From: CAZVFX01 sp964626565
GTDB taxonomy: Bacteria; Myxococcota_A; UBA9042; CAIXZC01
Assembly (NCBI GenBank): GCA_964626565.1
Contig: CAZVFX010000013.1
Span: 1 to 64,000, forward strand
Length of the DNA stretch: 64,000 nt
Direction of reading: 5' to 3'
The notes under the pieces are model-generated. The model worked only from the letters and a program-made list of their open reading frames with translations. It ran no database searches and was not told where the DNA came from. This document shows, piece after piece, positions 49,036 through 57,522 of this stretch. The number at the start of each line of letters is the position of its first letter. The first letter of the stretch is position 1. The position numbers and the translations under genes were made by a program.

Positions 49036-51609
49036 TCAAGGAGTGAGGATTGAAATGTGCCCGCGAGGTGAGCCGGAGAACGCCTCCGGAGAAGTGCCGC
49101 ACACCCCCAGAACCGCCTTGTTGGACCCCAGGTCGACAAGGCCCGACGGGTGGTCCATGCGAACCGCAAGATCGGATAGTCCCCAGTTGCCAAACTCCTG
49201 TGAGTAGCAATCTGTACAAATTGAGAACACCGACAACTCGTTGAAGAAGGGCTGCTCCACCGACAGGTTTCCGAGGAGCAGGTCGCCGGAACCAGCGAGG
49301 AGGCCGGCGCGTACCTCGTAGGTCTCCTCGCCTTCCGAGTCCGAGGTGACTACCAGGTGGTTGGCCGCGATTACGGTGGCGTAGTCATTTCGGTAGATAC
49401 CCTGATAGTGAATGGCACCCGGCGCCAAAGAGAGGAACGGCGGTGCGATCTGGGTGGCGCCTGACGCGTCCTGAACGAGGATGAACCCGTTTGACCCAAC
49501 CGCAAAGAAGTTGCCGTTCTCGTCCCGGCGAATGTCGTTTATCCGATAGTCCTCCGCCGGCGATTCGTCAGCGGGTTCGTCCTGGTGGATAACGGTCCAG
49601 AGGAAGTCCTCCCCGTTGATTTCCTTGGCGCCCGACAGCAACGCGTTGAACGGTGTGACGCTGGCGTCGTCCGACGACCAGGCCCGGACCGCCACATAGA
49701 TCTCTCCGGTTTCGCCGAGACACTCCATGAACGTGCCGTTGCAGGAACTCCAATCCACGGGTACCCACAGTGATGACGCCTCTGCCTCCATACCCGCGGC
49801 CGCCGGCACTTCAAGGTGACTGTAGGGCATGCCTGAGCATTCCCACTGGCTGCCCAGCGTGGCAAAGCATACCGCCATGAAGCAGTCGTTGGACTGGGTA
49901 CTATCAACGTGCATCCCGACAAAGGCCGCGCGCTCGGTGGAGAGGCCGCCGATGTTTATCCCGTCCTTTTCCCGAGACAGCACAGTGACAGGCGCGCAGC
50001 TTGACCCCAGGCACGGGCAGGCCTCCTGCAGGGAACCCTTCAACTCGGTTGCAACCAACCAGTCGTTCACGTGCTGGTAGAACTTCTGAGGCTTGCCCAC
50101 CGCAACTTCGCCGTCAATGTCCGCCAGGGGTGTCGAACCCAGGATAGTGGATTCTCCCCCGGTAACACCGGCAGTCGAAACCTCAAAAAACCTCGGAGCG
50201 AAGTCGTTGTCGCCACAACCTTTCACGCCTATGGCGTGGAAGGAATTGCCCGACGAAGACAGCTTGTTGAGAGCCGAGGATTCGCACCCTGTTGGCTCCC
50301 ACGTGTGCATCGTCAGGCCCACACAGTTGTGACCGAAGCAGAAGTCACCCTGCGTGGCGTCGTCATCATCGCTGCACGGATGGCCTGCAAGCCCTTCCGC
50401 AGTGCAATCTACGCAGACATTCATTCCGGGAGTGCAGACGCCCGCCGCACACTCGTCGTCTTTGGTGCAGGCCACCCCGTCGTCGCAGGGGGTTCCTGAT
50501 AACGGCATTTGGAGGCACTCGCCGCTGGCGAATTCACAAACCGACTGGCTGCACTGGCCTGTGGAGGGGCACGGTTTCTGAGGGCCCGGTTTGCACTCTC
50601 CTTCCAGGCAATAGTCCAGGGTGCAAGTGGTGCCGTCCACATCGCAGCCGATGGTCTCATCCTCCTGATTCACCGGAACAGAGCCGGCGCATTTGCCTGC
50701 CGACGTGCATTTGTCATCCATCGTACACTGGTTCAGGTCGTCGCATAGGGCGCCCGCAGGAAGGGAGACTTCAGCGCATTTTCCCGTTTCCGGAAGGCAT
50801 GTGTGCTCCATGCAACTGTCGGGCGGCGACGGCTCGCATTCCACCTGCGAACCGGGCTCGAAGTCGCACAATCCCTCAAAGCAGGCCAGCTTCCCCTGGC
50901 ACAGGTCGGCCACCGGAAAGGAGTCACAGTCCTCGTTTTCAACGCAGGGACATTTGCCCGGAATCGGAGTGCCCACGCATTCACCACCAAGACAAGTGTC
51001 GCTCCCGGTGCATTCCGACTCGTCGGAACAGGGCCCCCCGTCCTCGACCTCGAATATGCACTCTCCCGACTCCTCGTTGCACTCACCGGAATAGCACGGT
51101 TTCTGGCACAAGACCTTCTCGATAATTTCACATTCTCCTGACTCAGTGCACAAAGCCTTCACTACGCAGTTGCTCCCCGGGTCGCATTCCTCTCCGGTCA
51201 TGGGCTGCGCCTCGCATCCGAAATCGGGGTTGCACACCCCGGTGGTGCACAGCCCGTCATGGTCCGCACAAAGGGCATCCGTTGGCGTGAACACGCACTC
51301 ACCTTCCATGCACGCGGCCTCGACACACTCGATGTCACTGACGCACTCCTGGTCCTGGCCACACTCTTCATGGAAGTCCCATGTCTCGGCTACTTCAAAT
51401 TCGTCCGGCGCCGCATATATATCGGGTGCAACGTCCGGCGCAATCTCCGCCACGTGTGTCTCTGCAACCTCGACGAGAGCGTCACCCCCGCTGGAGTCAT
51501 CCTTGAACTGAAATCCTTCCGGGCCTTGCACTTCGAAACTGCACGACGCCAACAGGAGCACAACGAGGGCTTTGACAGTTGGTGAACTACTTCTCGGCAA
51601 CTTGGCCAC
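49036..51609 (-). CDS. 857-residue Cys-rich lipoprotein
   Basis: An exported lipoprotein (GTG start; lipobox LLASC, Cys23) with an acidic linker to about residue 80. Residues about 82-430 hold closely packed Cys knots (C-x-x-G-x-C, C-D-x-x-N-x-C-T-x-D-x-x-C types). Residues about 440-850 are a long beta-rich region with few Cys, probably a propeller. No enzyme motif is evident. The start is unusual: the ribosome-binding site lies in a run of eight G directly ahead of the GTG, which could vary by slippage. No good sigma70 promoter was found in the 120 nt upstream. Confidence 0.8.
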   Translation of the reverse strand: MAKLPRSSSPTVKALVVLLLASCSFEVQGPEGFQFKDDSSGGDALVEVAETHVAEIAPDVAPDIYAAPDEFEVAETWDFHEECGQDQECVSDIECVEAACMEGECVFTPTDALCADHDGLCTTGVCNPDFGCEAQPMTGEECDPGSNCVVKALCTESGECEIIEKVLCQKPCYSGECNEESGECIFEVEDGGPCSDESECTGSDTCLGGECVGTPIPGKCPCVENEDCDSFPVADLCQGKLACFEGLCDFEPGSQVECEPSPPDSCMEHTCLPETGKCAEVSLPAGALCDDLNQCTMDDKCTSAGKCAGSVPVNQEDETIGCDVDGTTCTLDYCLEGECKPGPQKPCPSTGQCSQSVCEFASGECLQMPLSGTPCDDGVACTKDDECAAGVCTPGMNVCVDCTAEGLAGHPCSDDDDATQGDFCFGHNCVGLTMHTWEPTGCESSALNKLSSSGNSFHAIGVKGCGDNDFAPRFFEVSTAGVTGGESTILGSTPLADIDGEVAVGKPQKFYQHVNDWLVATELKGSLQEACPCLGSSCAPVTVLSREKDGINIGGLSTERAAFVGMHVDSTQSNDCFMAVCFATLGSQWECSGMPYSHLEVPAAAGMEAEASSLWVPVDWSSCNGTFMECLGETGEIYVAVRAWSSDDASVTPFNALLSGAKEINGEDFLWTVIHQDEPADESPAEDYRINDIRRDENGNFFAVGSNGFILVQDASGATQIAPPFLSLAPGAIHYQGIYRNDYATVIAANHLVVTSDSEGEETYEVRAGLLAGSGDLLLGNLSVEQPFFNELSVFSICTDCYSQEFGNWGLSDLAVRMDHPSGLVDLGSNKAVLGVCGTSPEAFSGSPRGHISILTP

Positions 51610-51610
51610 T

Positions 51611-51618
51611 CCCCCCCC
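51611..51618 (-). repeat. G8 tract in the ribosome-binding site
   Basis: Eight consecutive G on the minus strand, ending 2 nt before the GTG start codon of the 857-residue lipoprotein. It is the only Shine-Dalgarno-like sequence for this gene, so tract length would change its translation. Confidence 0.6.
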
Positions 51619-51678
51619 TTCACATCATTGTACGCCAAAACTACGTTCTATCATGATGGGGGGAGCGGGGGGGGCGTC

Positions 51679-51713
51679 TCAGGTTTCAGGTTTCAAGCTC
51701 ACAGCTCACTGCC
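51679..51713. repeat. TCAGGTT heptad tandem repeat
   Basis: Seven-base units TCAGGTT (51679), TCAGGTT (51686), TCAAGCT (51693), CACAGCT (51700) and CACTGCC (51707), preceded by a second G8 tract at 51667-51674. It lies 16 nt beyond the stop of the ten-motif Cys-rich gene. The period matches the repeat at 36-70 but the sequence differs. Confidence 0.55.
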
Positions 51714-51729
51714 GGTTTCTCTCTTCTGA

Positions 51730-53535
51730 CTAGAAGTGTTTGGACATGCAGGCGAAGAATTCGGGAGTGGGTTCCCACATGCATTCGCCTTCAGGGCCGT
51801 AGGGGCCGCAGGTGGTGATCTGGTCGGAGTAGCACTCGAACCACGGTTCCCATACGCAGTATGAATCCATGGGCTGGGGCGCGCAAATCTCGGCGCTGCA
51901 GCCGGAAATCATGCAGGTGCCGGGGAGGTTGGCGCACTCGCAGGTTTCGGGATCGAACTCAAAACCGGGCGGGCACGGCAGCTCCGGGCACCCGGGGTCG
52001 GGCATGCAGACGCCGGTGACGTAGCAGGCGCCGCAGTCCATGTCCCAGGGGCAGTCGGGGCACTCTTCCAGAATCTCGCACGAGTGACCGGCAGGGCAGT
52101 CCGCGTCGCTGTCGCACTCAGGCGGCGGGGCGATGTACTTGTCGACGCACAGACCCATGCCCGCCTGGCTCCACAGCTTCCAGCAGTACTGCCACTCGCC
52201 GCAGTCCTCATGTCCGAAGCACTCGCCGCCGCTGCCGTCGGGGGCGCACAAGCCTGACAGACACACGTACCCCGCGGCACACTGAGAATCGTAGCTGCAC
52301 TCGTTGGCAGGGTAGGGGTAGTCTTTGGGCTGGCACAAGCCGTACAGCGCACAGCCCATCCCGCAGTTTTCTCCCGGCTCGCCGCCGACGCAGTTGGAGT
52401 CTATCGCGCACACTTCCGTCAACTCGCATACGAAGCCGGAAGGGCATTCCCAATCGTCCATGCACTCAGGGTCGGGAGAGGGGCCCTCGACGCAGGTGCC
52501 GTAGCATACTTCTTCCCAGCAATCTTCGCCCCAGCAGTCGCCTGCCGTGCAGTGCACCTGGCAGATGTGCCCGAAGGGGCAGTCGGAGTCATCGTAGCAC
52601 TCGGGTGCGGGGCCTTCCGGTACGCACACGCCGCCTTCTTCAAAGCAGCCCGGCTCGCACCAGTCGTCCTCGGCGCAATCGAAGCAGGTGACCGTCATGG
52701 CGCACTCGTAGCCGTTGGGGCAGTCAGAGTCGGAATAGCACTCGGGCGGTGGGGCGATGGGCAGGCATTCGCCGGGGCCCGTGCCGCACCAGCCGAATTC
52801 GCAGTAGAATCCGGAAGGGCAGTCGGAGTCGTCGAAGCAACCTTCCGGGACGTCGGGTACGCAGACGCCTTCGGCTACGTCGCAAGGCAGCATGTCGCAA
52901 TCGTCACCGTCACATTCTTCCCAGATGCCGGCGCAGGCAAGTCCCCACTCACACACGAAACCTTCGTCGCAGTCCGAATCGTCAAGGCACCCTTCCGGCT
53001 CCGATTTCTCCTGGCAATGCCCCACAGGCATACACTCAGCGAGGCACGGTGCGAACTCGTCGCACTGGGATTCGCAGCCGTCAATTACGCACTCCTCGTT
53101 CTCAGCGCAATCCCCGTCGCCGTAGCACACCGGGTCCGGCTTGACGTCCTCAACGCACACGCCGTAGCACACCAGCGGGCACCCCATTTCTTCCTCATCG
53201 CAGTCGGGGGCGGGCAGGCAGTCGCCGTCGAACACCGAACAGTGTTCGCCTTCATCGCATTCCAGGTTGTTGGTGCAGACACCCTCGGGGTCAGGGTCGG
53301 GGTCGGGGTCAGGGTCGGTATTGCAGTCCCACTGGCATAAGTTCGACTCGCAGCTCCACTCCCCTTCGCACATGATGTGGGGCAGCCCTTCGCACTCCGA
53401 GGCGGCTTCGCAAATGGGGTCCAAAGGCTCTATCTCACCGCACATGGGAGCGGTGTTTCCGGCCGCAAATATAAGCAGCAACGCAGCAGGTCCAATTCCA
53501 GCCAGCGCGTTCCAAAGTGTGCTTGTTATTCTCAT
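51730..53535 (-). CDS. Exported Cys-rich protein with ten C-x-x-D-S-D-C motifs
   Basis: A 601-residue exported protein. The signal peptide (MRITSTLWNALAGIGPAALL...) ends near A-G-N-T-A; no lipobox Cys is well placed. The mature part has ten copies of a C-x-x-D-x-D/E-C-x-x-G-x-x-C unit (such as CFDDSDCPSGFYC, CYDDSDCPFGHIC), each followed by a Cys-rich tail, and a C-terminal Cys-rich section (CPELPCPPGFEFDPETCEC). I use the second of two closely spaced ATGs (53535), which has GGAGG 8 nt upstream; the first (53541) is too close to that site. Function unknown; a long disulphide-rod surface protein is likely. A sigma54-like site lies at 53621-53636. Confidence 0.8.
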   Translation of the reverse strand: MRITSTLWNALAGIGPAALLLIFAAGNTAPMCGEIEPLDPICEAASECEGLPHIMCEGEWSCESNLCQWDCNTDPDPDPDPDPEGVCTNNLECDEGEHCSVFDGDCLPAPDCDEEEMGCPLVCYGVCVEDVKPDPVCYGDGDCAENEECVIDGCESQCDEFAPCLAECMPVGHCQEKSEPEGCLDDSDCDEGFVCEWGLACAGIWEECDGDDCDMLPCDVAEGVCVPDVPEGCFDDSDCPSGFYCEFGWCGTGPGECLPIAPPPECYSDSDCPNGYECAMTVTCFDCAEDDWCEPGCFEEGGVCVPEGPAPECYDDSDCPFGHICQVHCTAGDCWGEDCWEEVCYGTCVEGPSPDPECMDDWECPSGFVCELTEVCAIDSNCVGGEPGENCGMGCALYGLCQPKDYPYPANECSYDSQCAAGYVCLSGLCAPDGSGGECFGHEDCGEWQYCWKLWSQAGMGLCVDKYIAPPPECDSDADCPAGHSCEILEECPDCPWDMDCGACYVTGVCMPDPGCPELPCPPGFEFDPETCECANLPGTCMISGCSAEICAPQPMDSYCVWEPWFECYSDQITTCGPYGPEGECMWEPTPEFFACMSKHF

Positions 53536-53620
53536 CTTCATCTCCTCCGTCCGTTTCCGTCCGTTTGTATGGTTGTTCCGATTCATCGTTCATCCCTATT
53601 TTGTCAGCAATGGCCCTTAG

Positions 53621-53636
53621 TGCACGGCCCGTGCCA
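53621..53636 (-). promoter_or_regulatory. sigma54-like -24/-12 element or palindrome
   Basis: The minus strand reads TGGCAC, five bases, then GTGCA, matching TGGCAC-N5-TTGCA except at one position, and located about 80 nt upstream of the Cys-rich gene. The same bases form a perfect GCACGG-x-CCGTGC inverted repeat, so an operator is the alternative. Apart from A7 tracts at 53641 and 53741, nothing else is recognised in the 254 nt gap. Confidence 0.35.
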
Positions 53637-53789
53637 GTCCCCAAAAAAATCACAAGCCAGGTGTGTAAGGTGCGGTTTTAAAAGGAAAAACAGTAAGTCG
53701 TTAGCAGGGGACGGGGGGCCTTACGGAGGGCTCGAAAAAAAGGCTCTGTGCATGATCTGTATCACGTGTGCACTTGCTGCACACTGGGG

Positions 53790-55433
53790 CTAGCAGAAGG
53801 CGGGGTCGGTGTATACTCCGAACTCTTCGCGGAAGATGTCGCTGATTTCGCCCAACGTCACCCGGGCCTTCAAACCATCGATAATCGGCGGCATCAGGTT
53901 TTTACCTTCCCTGGCGTCGGCGCGAATCTGGTCCAACGCGGCCATGGCGCGGTCGTAGTCACGGTTCTTCTTGCATGCGAGGCTCCGCTCCTTCTGGCCC
54001 TCTTCCACCGCTTTGTCGATAACCAGGGTCGGGATCGGGACTTCCTCATCCTCCTGGAAGCGGTTCACCCCAACGATGGTGCGGTCTCCGGATTCCACCT
54101 CCCGTTGGAAGCGGTACGCGCTCTCCGCAATCTCCATTTGCGGATAGCCTTTTTCGATCGCTTCCACGATGCCGCCCATTTCATCGATCTTCTCGATGTA
54201 TTCCCGGGCCAGCCCCTCCACCTCCGCAGTCTGGGCTTCCACGAAGTAGGAGCCGGCCAGCGGGTCGATGACGTCCGCGACGTTGGTTTCGTGGGCCAGG
54301 ATCTGCTGGGTCCTGAGCGCGGTTTTGGCCGCCTCCTCGGTAGGCAGGCAGAAAGTCTCATCCAGGGAATTGGTGTGCAGCGACTGGGTTCCTCCCAATA
54401 CTGCGGCCATCGCCTGGTACGCGGTGCGCACCACGTTGTTGTACGGCTGTTGCGCAGTGAGCGAGACCCCCGCGGTCTGGCAGTGGGTGCGCAGCAGCCA
54501 CGACTTCGGGTTCTTCGCACCGAACCGGTTCTTCATCACGTCCGCCCAGATGCGACGGGCAGCCCTGAGTTTGGCTATCTCTTCGAAGAAATCGTTGTGT
54601 ACATCCCAGAAGAAGGAGAGGCGGTAGGCAAACTCGTCTACGTCCAATCCCGCATCGATTCCCGCCTGTACATATCCGATGCCGTCCGCCAGCGTAAACG
54701 CCAGCTCCTGCACCGCGGTCGCACCCGCTTCGCGGATGTGGTAGCCGGAAATGGAAATGGGGTGCCATCTGGGCATGTTCCGGGTGCAGAACACCATGGT
54801 GTCCTGAATCAGCTTCATGGCTGGTTTGGGCGGGGAGATCCACTCCTTTTGCGCGATAAATTCTTTTAAAATGTCGTTTTGAGTGGTGCCGCCCAGTCGA
54901 TCCAACGGGATACCACGCTCCTGCGCAACCGCAGCGTATAGCGACAGCACCACAATGGCCGGTGCGTTGATGGTCATGGAGGTGGTGACCTTGTCCAGCG
55001 GAATATCTGCAAACAGGGTGTGCATGTCATCGATGTTGGACACGCTTACCCCCTCTTTGCCCACTTCGCCCATGGACAGGGGGTGTTCCGGGTCATAGCC
55101 CATTAGCGTGGGCATATCGAACGCGGTGGAAAGGCCGGTCTGGCCCGCTTTCAGCAGATACTTGAACCGCTGGTTCGTGTCTGCGGGAGTGCCGAAGCCG
55201 GCGAACATTCGCATGGTCCACAGTCGTCCCCGGTACATGGTGGGGTAGGGCCCCCGGGTGAACGGGTACTGTCCCGGCAGCCCGAGCTGCTCAAAGTACT
55301 CCTCGTCCGGTTCCCGCGGCAGATACAGATGTTGCCTCTCCTGGCCGGAAAGGCTCGGAAACTTTTCCTTCCTCGTCTTCGCAGTCCGCACACCCTCGAA
55401 GTACTTCAGCAACCGCTTATCCTGTTTCTTCAC
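53790..55433 (-). CDS. Methylmalonyl-CoA mutase, large (catalytic) subunit
   Basis: A 547-residue catalytic subunit of the separate-chain methylmalonyl-CoA mutase type, interconverting methylmalonyl-CoA and succinyl-CoA with adenosylcobalamin. Family blocks are PYPTMYRGRLWTMRMFAGF, STAFDMPTLMGYDP, GGTTQNDILKEF, ISGYHIREAGATAVQE and the LGGTQSLHTNSLDE segment. The chain stops before the B12-binding domain, so a small subunit with the D-x-H-x-x-G motif is needed and is not in this window. The start is GTG at 55433 with a promoter at 55470-55498. A link to propionate or odd-chain fatty-acid use is expected, connecting to the succinyl-CoA ligase encoded at 13.9-16 kb. Confidence 0.95.
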   Translation of the reverse strand: MKKQDKRLLKYFEGVRTAKTRKEKFPSLSGQERQHLYLPREPDEEYFEQLGLPGQYPFTRGPYPTMYRGRLWTMRMFAGFGTPADTNQRFKYLLKAGQTGLSTAFDMPTLMGYDPEHPLSMGEVGKEGVSVSNIDDMHTLFADIPLDKVTTSMTINAPAIVVLSLYAAVAQERGIPLDRLGGTTQNDILKEFIAQKEWISPPKPAMKLIQDTMVFCTRNMPRWHPISISGYHIREAGATAVQELAFTLADGIGYVQAGIDAGLDVDEFAYRLSFFWDVHNDFFEEIAKLRAARRIWADVMKNRFGAKNPKSWLLRTHCQTAGVSLTAQQPYNNVVRTAYQAMAAVLGGTQSLHTNSLDETFCLPTEEAAKTALRTQQILAHETNVADVIDPLAGSYFVEAQTAEVEGLAREYIEKIDEMGGIVEAIEKGYPQMEIAESAYRFQREVESGDRTIVGVNRFQEDEEVPIPTLVIDKAVEEGQKERSLACKKNRDYDRAMAALDQIRADAREGKNLMPPIIDGLKARVTLGEISDIFREEFGVYTDPAFC

Positions 55434-55469
55434 TCTCGCCCCCCGTAGAAGACCACATGATCATGGGAA

Positions 55470-55498
55470 AATATATAGTGCAGCGATACGAAAAGCAA
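55470..55498 (-). promoter_or_regulatory. Probable promoter of the mutase gene
   Basis: On the minus strand TTGCTT (55498-55493), a 17 nt spacer and TATATT (55475-55470), about 37 nt upstream of the GTG. Confidence 0.5.
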
Positions 55499-55516
55499 CG
55501 GTGGGAAGTGAGCGGA

Positions 55517-55783
55517 CTACTTCATTGGCGCACCGTAGATTCGGGGCGCCATATCTTTTAGCAGGCGCAAGCGACTCAACGCCTCGACTTCGACAACGGT
55601 TCCCCCCCAACCACAATCGAACCCAACGGCGGTTCCGGCATCCAAGCCGACGGGACCCCCCTCTGGTCGGCCGAGAGTTCCCCCTGTCCATTCGTTGACT
55701 GGCCGTCCTGGAAGCCTTGGTAGTCCACATTGAAGTGTCGCGAGGAGAACGATTTCAACTTGGTCGGTGCGGAGGGGCGACAG
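55517..55783 (-). pseudogene. Remnant matching the 3' end of the GT39 gene
   Basis: On the minus strand, 88 sense codons continue in the same frame directly after the TGA stop of the FGE-like gene (55786-55784) and end at TAG (55519-55517). The last 15 codons read L-L-K-D-M-A-P-R-I-Y-G-A-P-M-K. The GT39-like gene ends in the same peptide except R for K. Over these 48 bases there are six mismatches, five at third codon positions. The upstream 70 codons show no clear match to that protein, and there is no usual start codon. I read it as the 3' end of a decayed paralogous gene. The rest of the 350 nt gap (55434-55516) holds only the mutase promoter. Confidence 0.5.
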
Positions 55784-57154
55784 TCACCTCGCACAGCGCA
55801 AGCCCCTCCTCGCGTGCTTGTGGTCAGCGAAAGTTTTCTTCCGGCTGGCATTCCGGCAAAGATTGACAGGAGACCAGTAGGACCCCCCTCGCACATTCCC
55901 AGGACACCATTCCCAGATCGTGTTCCCCATTGGCTCCGGCCCCTGAGGATTTAGCGATGGGCTTACCGCATAGTAGTCGTCCAGGTAGCAGTCGCTTACC
56001 CACTCTCCTACATTTCCGGCCATGTTGCACAGGCCGTAGGGGCTGTTCCCAGCCGGAGATTTGGAGCACACCGGGTGTGAGTTTCCCTCCCCACAGCCAC
56101 TCCCACCAAACTGCATCACGTCGTCCATGACCGCATATTCGCAAGTCGCAGGCTCGTTGCCCCACGGATAGGTGAAGCTGTCGGCTTCGCAGTCGAGTCC
56201 TTGCGCTTCGTACCATTGGCAGCCGCCCCGCGCAGCCTTCTCCCACTCCGCTTCCGTGGGCAGTCGCTTTCCCACCCACAGGCAATAGGTCTCTGCCTGC
56301 AACCGGTCAATCTGGACCGCTGGGTGATCGGGATGCCCCTCGGGGTCCCACTTCAGCTCCATTCCAGGACTGCTGGGGATGTCGCACACACCTGCCTGGA
56401 CGCAGGCGTTGTACGCACGTTGGGTCACCTCCGTGATGTCCATTTCGTACGCGTCCAGGTAGATTTTGTGATATGGGTACTCGTCTTCTTCGCACAGGGA
56501 ATCGAGCGCTTCGTTGCACCCCATCCAGAAGTCGCCGGCCGGGATCTTCACCATCGCGCCGGCGCACGCGCCGATACCGAGAACGCACTCTTCCAAGTCG
56601 CCGCAGGTTGTCTCACTCAGCACATGGACACACCCTTCCACCGAGCTGCAAGCATCGTTTGTGCAGGGGTCTCCATCATCGCACGAGAATTTTTCACCCG
56701 GCACACACTCACCTTGCTGGCACCAATCGCCCGCGGTACAGGCGTTGCCGTCGTCGCACGGGCCGTCGTGCAGCGTGTGCACGCACTCGCCCGGCGGTAT
56801 GCACGCATCATTGGTGCACTGATCGCCGTCATCGCAGTCGACCCCGAGGCAGGGATCGACCGGAACCTCGCCTTCGTGGATGTCCGGCAACGCATTGTCG
56901 AACATAATCGAATCCTCAGCAAAGTCCGCAGCAACGTCGCTGGTGCTGTCCTTCCCTGAAATATCTTTGCTTCCCACAGGCGGGACACCCAGGTCCACTT
57001 CGCCCCTTAGAATGTCGTCTTTCGGCTCCTTTGTCTCAGGAGCTCCGGCGTCAACACCCGGCCCGGTCTTGCCCGCGGGGCAGGACAGCATGGCAAGCGC
57101 CGACGACACAAGCAGCACACCAATGATCTTCCCGACCTGATTCATCTGGGGCAT
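55784..57154 (-). CDS. FGE/SUMF1-type lipoprotein
   Basis: A 456-residue lipoprotein (lipobox MLSC, Cys25) combining a Cys-rich segment (about 105-205; CDDGDQCTNDAC, CDDGNACTAGDWC types) with a C-terminal formylglycine-generating-enzyme/sulfatase-modifying-factor domain (about 210-455). The domain marks are KIPAGDFWMGC, the Y-P-Y-H-K-I segment, LPTEAEWEKAARGG, YPWGNE, LCNMAGNVGEWVSD and C-terminal RGGSYW...R-x-x-x-R-G-L-R. Many bacterial members lack oxidase activity and serve as binding domains, so the role on the cell surface is open. The ATG at 57154 has GGAAGG 5 nt upstream and a good promoter; the frame is open to 57277 but that lies upstream of the transcript start. Confidence 0.87.
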   Translation of the reverse strand: MPQMNQVGKIIGVLLVSSALAMLSCPAGKTGPGVDAGAPETKEPKDDILRGEVDLGVPPVGSKDISGKDSTSDVAADFAEDSIMFDNALPDIHEGEVPVDPCLGVDCDDGDQCTNDACIPPGECVHTLHDGPCDDGNACTAGDWCQQGECVPGEKFSCDDGDPCTNDACSSVEGCVHVLSETTCGDLEECVLGIGACAGAMVKIPAGDFWMGCNEALDSLCEEDEYPYHKIYLDAYEMDITEVTQRAYNACVQAGVCDIPSSPGMELKWDPEGHPDHPAVQIDRLQAETYCLWVGKRLPTEAEWEKAARGGCQWYEAQGLDCEADSFTYPWGNEPATCEYAVMDDVMQFGGSGCGEGNSHPVCSKSPAGNSPYGLCNMAGNVGEWVSDCYLDDYYAVSPSLNPQGPEPMGNTIWEWCPGNVRGGSYWSPVNLCRNASRKKTFADHKHARRGLRCAR

Positions 57155-57193
57155 AGGGTCCTTCCCTTCACCGAAGCTCAGTTCGACGATTCC

Positions 57194-57222
57194 AGTATAC
57201 CCGTGGTCTTCAGGCCGTTCAA
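57194..57222 (-). promoter_or_regulatory. sigma70-like promoter for the FGE-type lipoprotein
   Basis: On the minus strand TTGAAC (57222-57217), a 17 nt spacer and TATACT (57199-57194). The start site near 57187 rules out the longer reading frame. The remaining gap 57223-57522 shows nothing recognisable. Confidence 0.7.
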
Positions 57223-57522
57223 CCGATGCGAGGGACCCACCGCGGCGTTCAGGAGTCTGGATGGCAATTGCTTTCAATGCTGCCTTGACTTTTGAACGGT
57301 ATTCCAGTGAATTACCACTGTCTTTCCAACGAGAGCAGGATGAGTATCAGCGTCATGGATTCGAGCGTGACGCACGGCTAGGACACCGCCAAGCTCTCTC
57401 GACGAGGGTCCGACAAGTGACGGACACGGCATTGACATGCCGGGGCGCAGATTGCTCCGCTCCTGCGCAAACCCCAGGCGCCGCTAGGCGCACGGCGGGC
57501 ATGTGCGGATGTGACTCTGCCA

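Noticed and set aside
53741..53789. Possible terminator (A7 tract after the mutase gene)
   Set aside because: The T-run on the minus strand is not preceded by a stable hairpin; only short imperfect stems are visible.
55784..55786. TGA of the FGE-like gene as a selenocysteine or read-through codon
   Set aside because: The FGE domain is complete before the TGA, no clear SECIS-type hairpin follows, and the downstream segment is better explained as a decayed GT39-type end.
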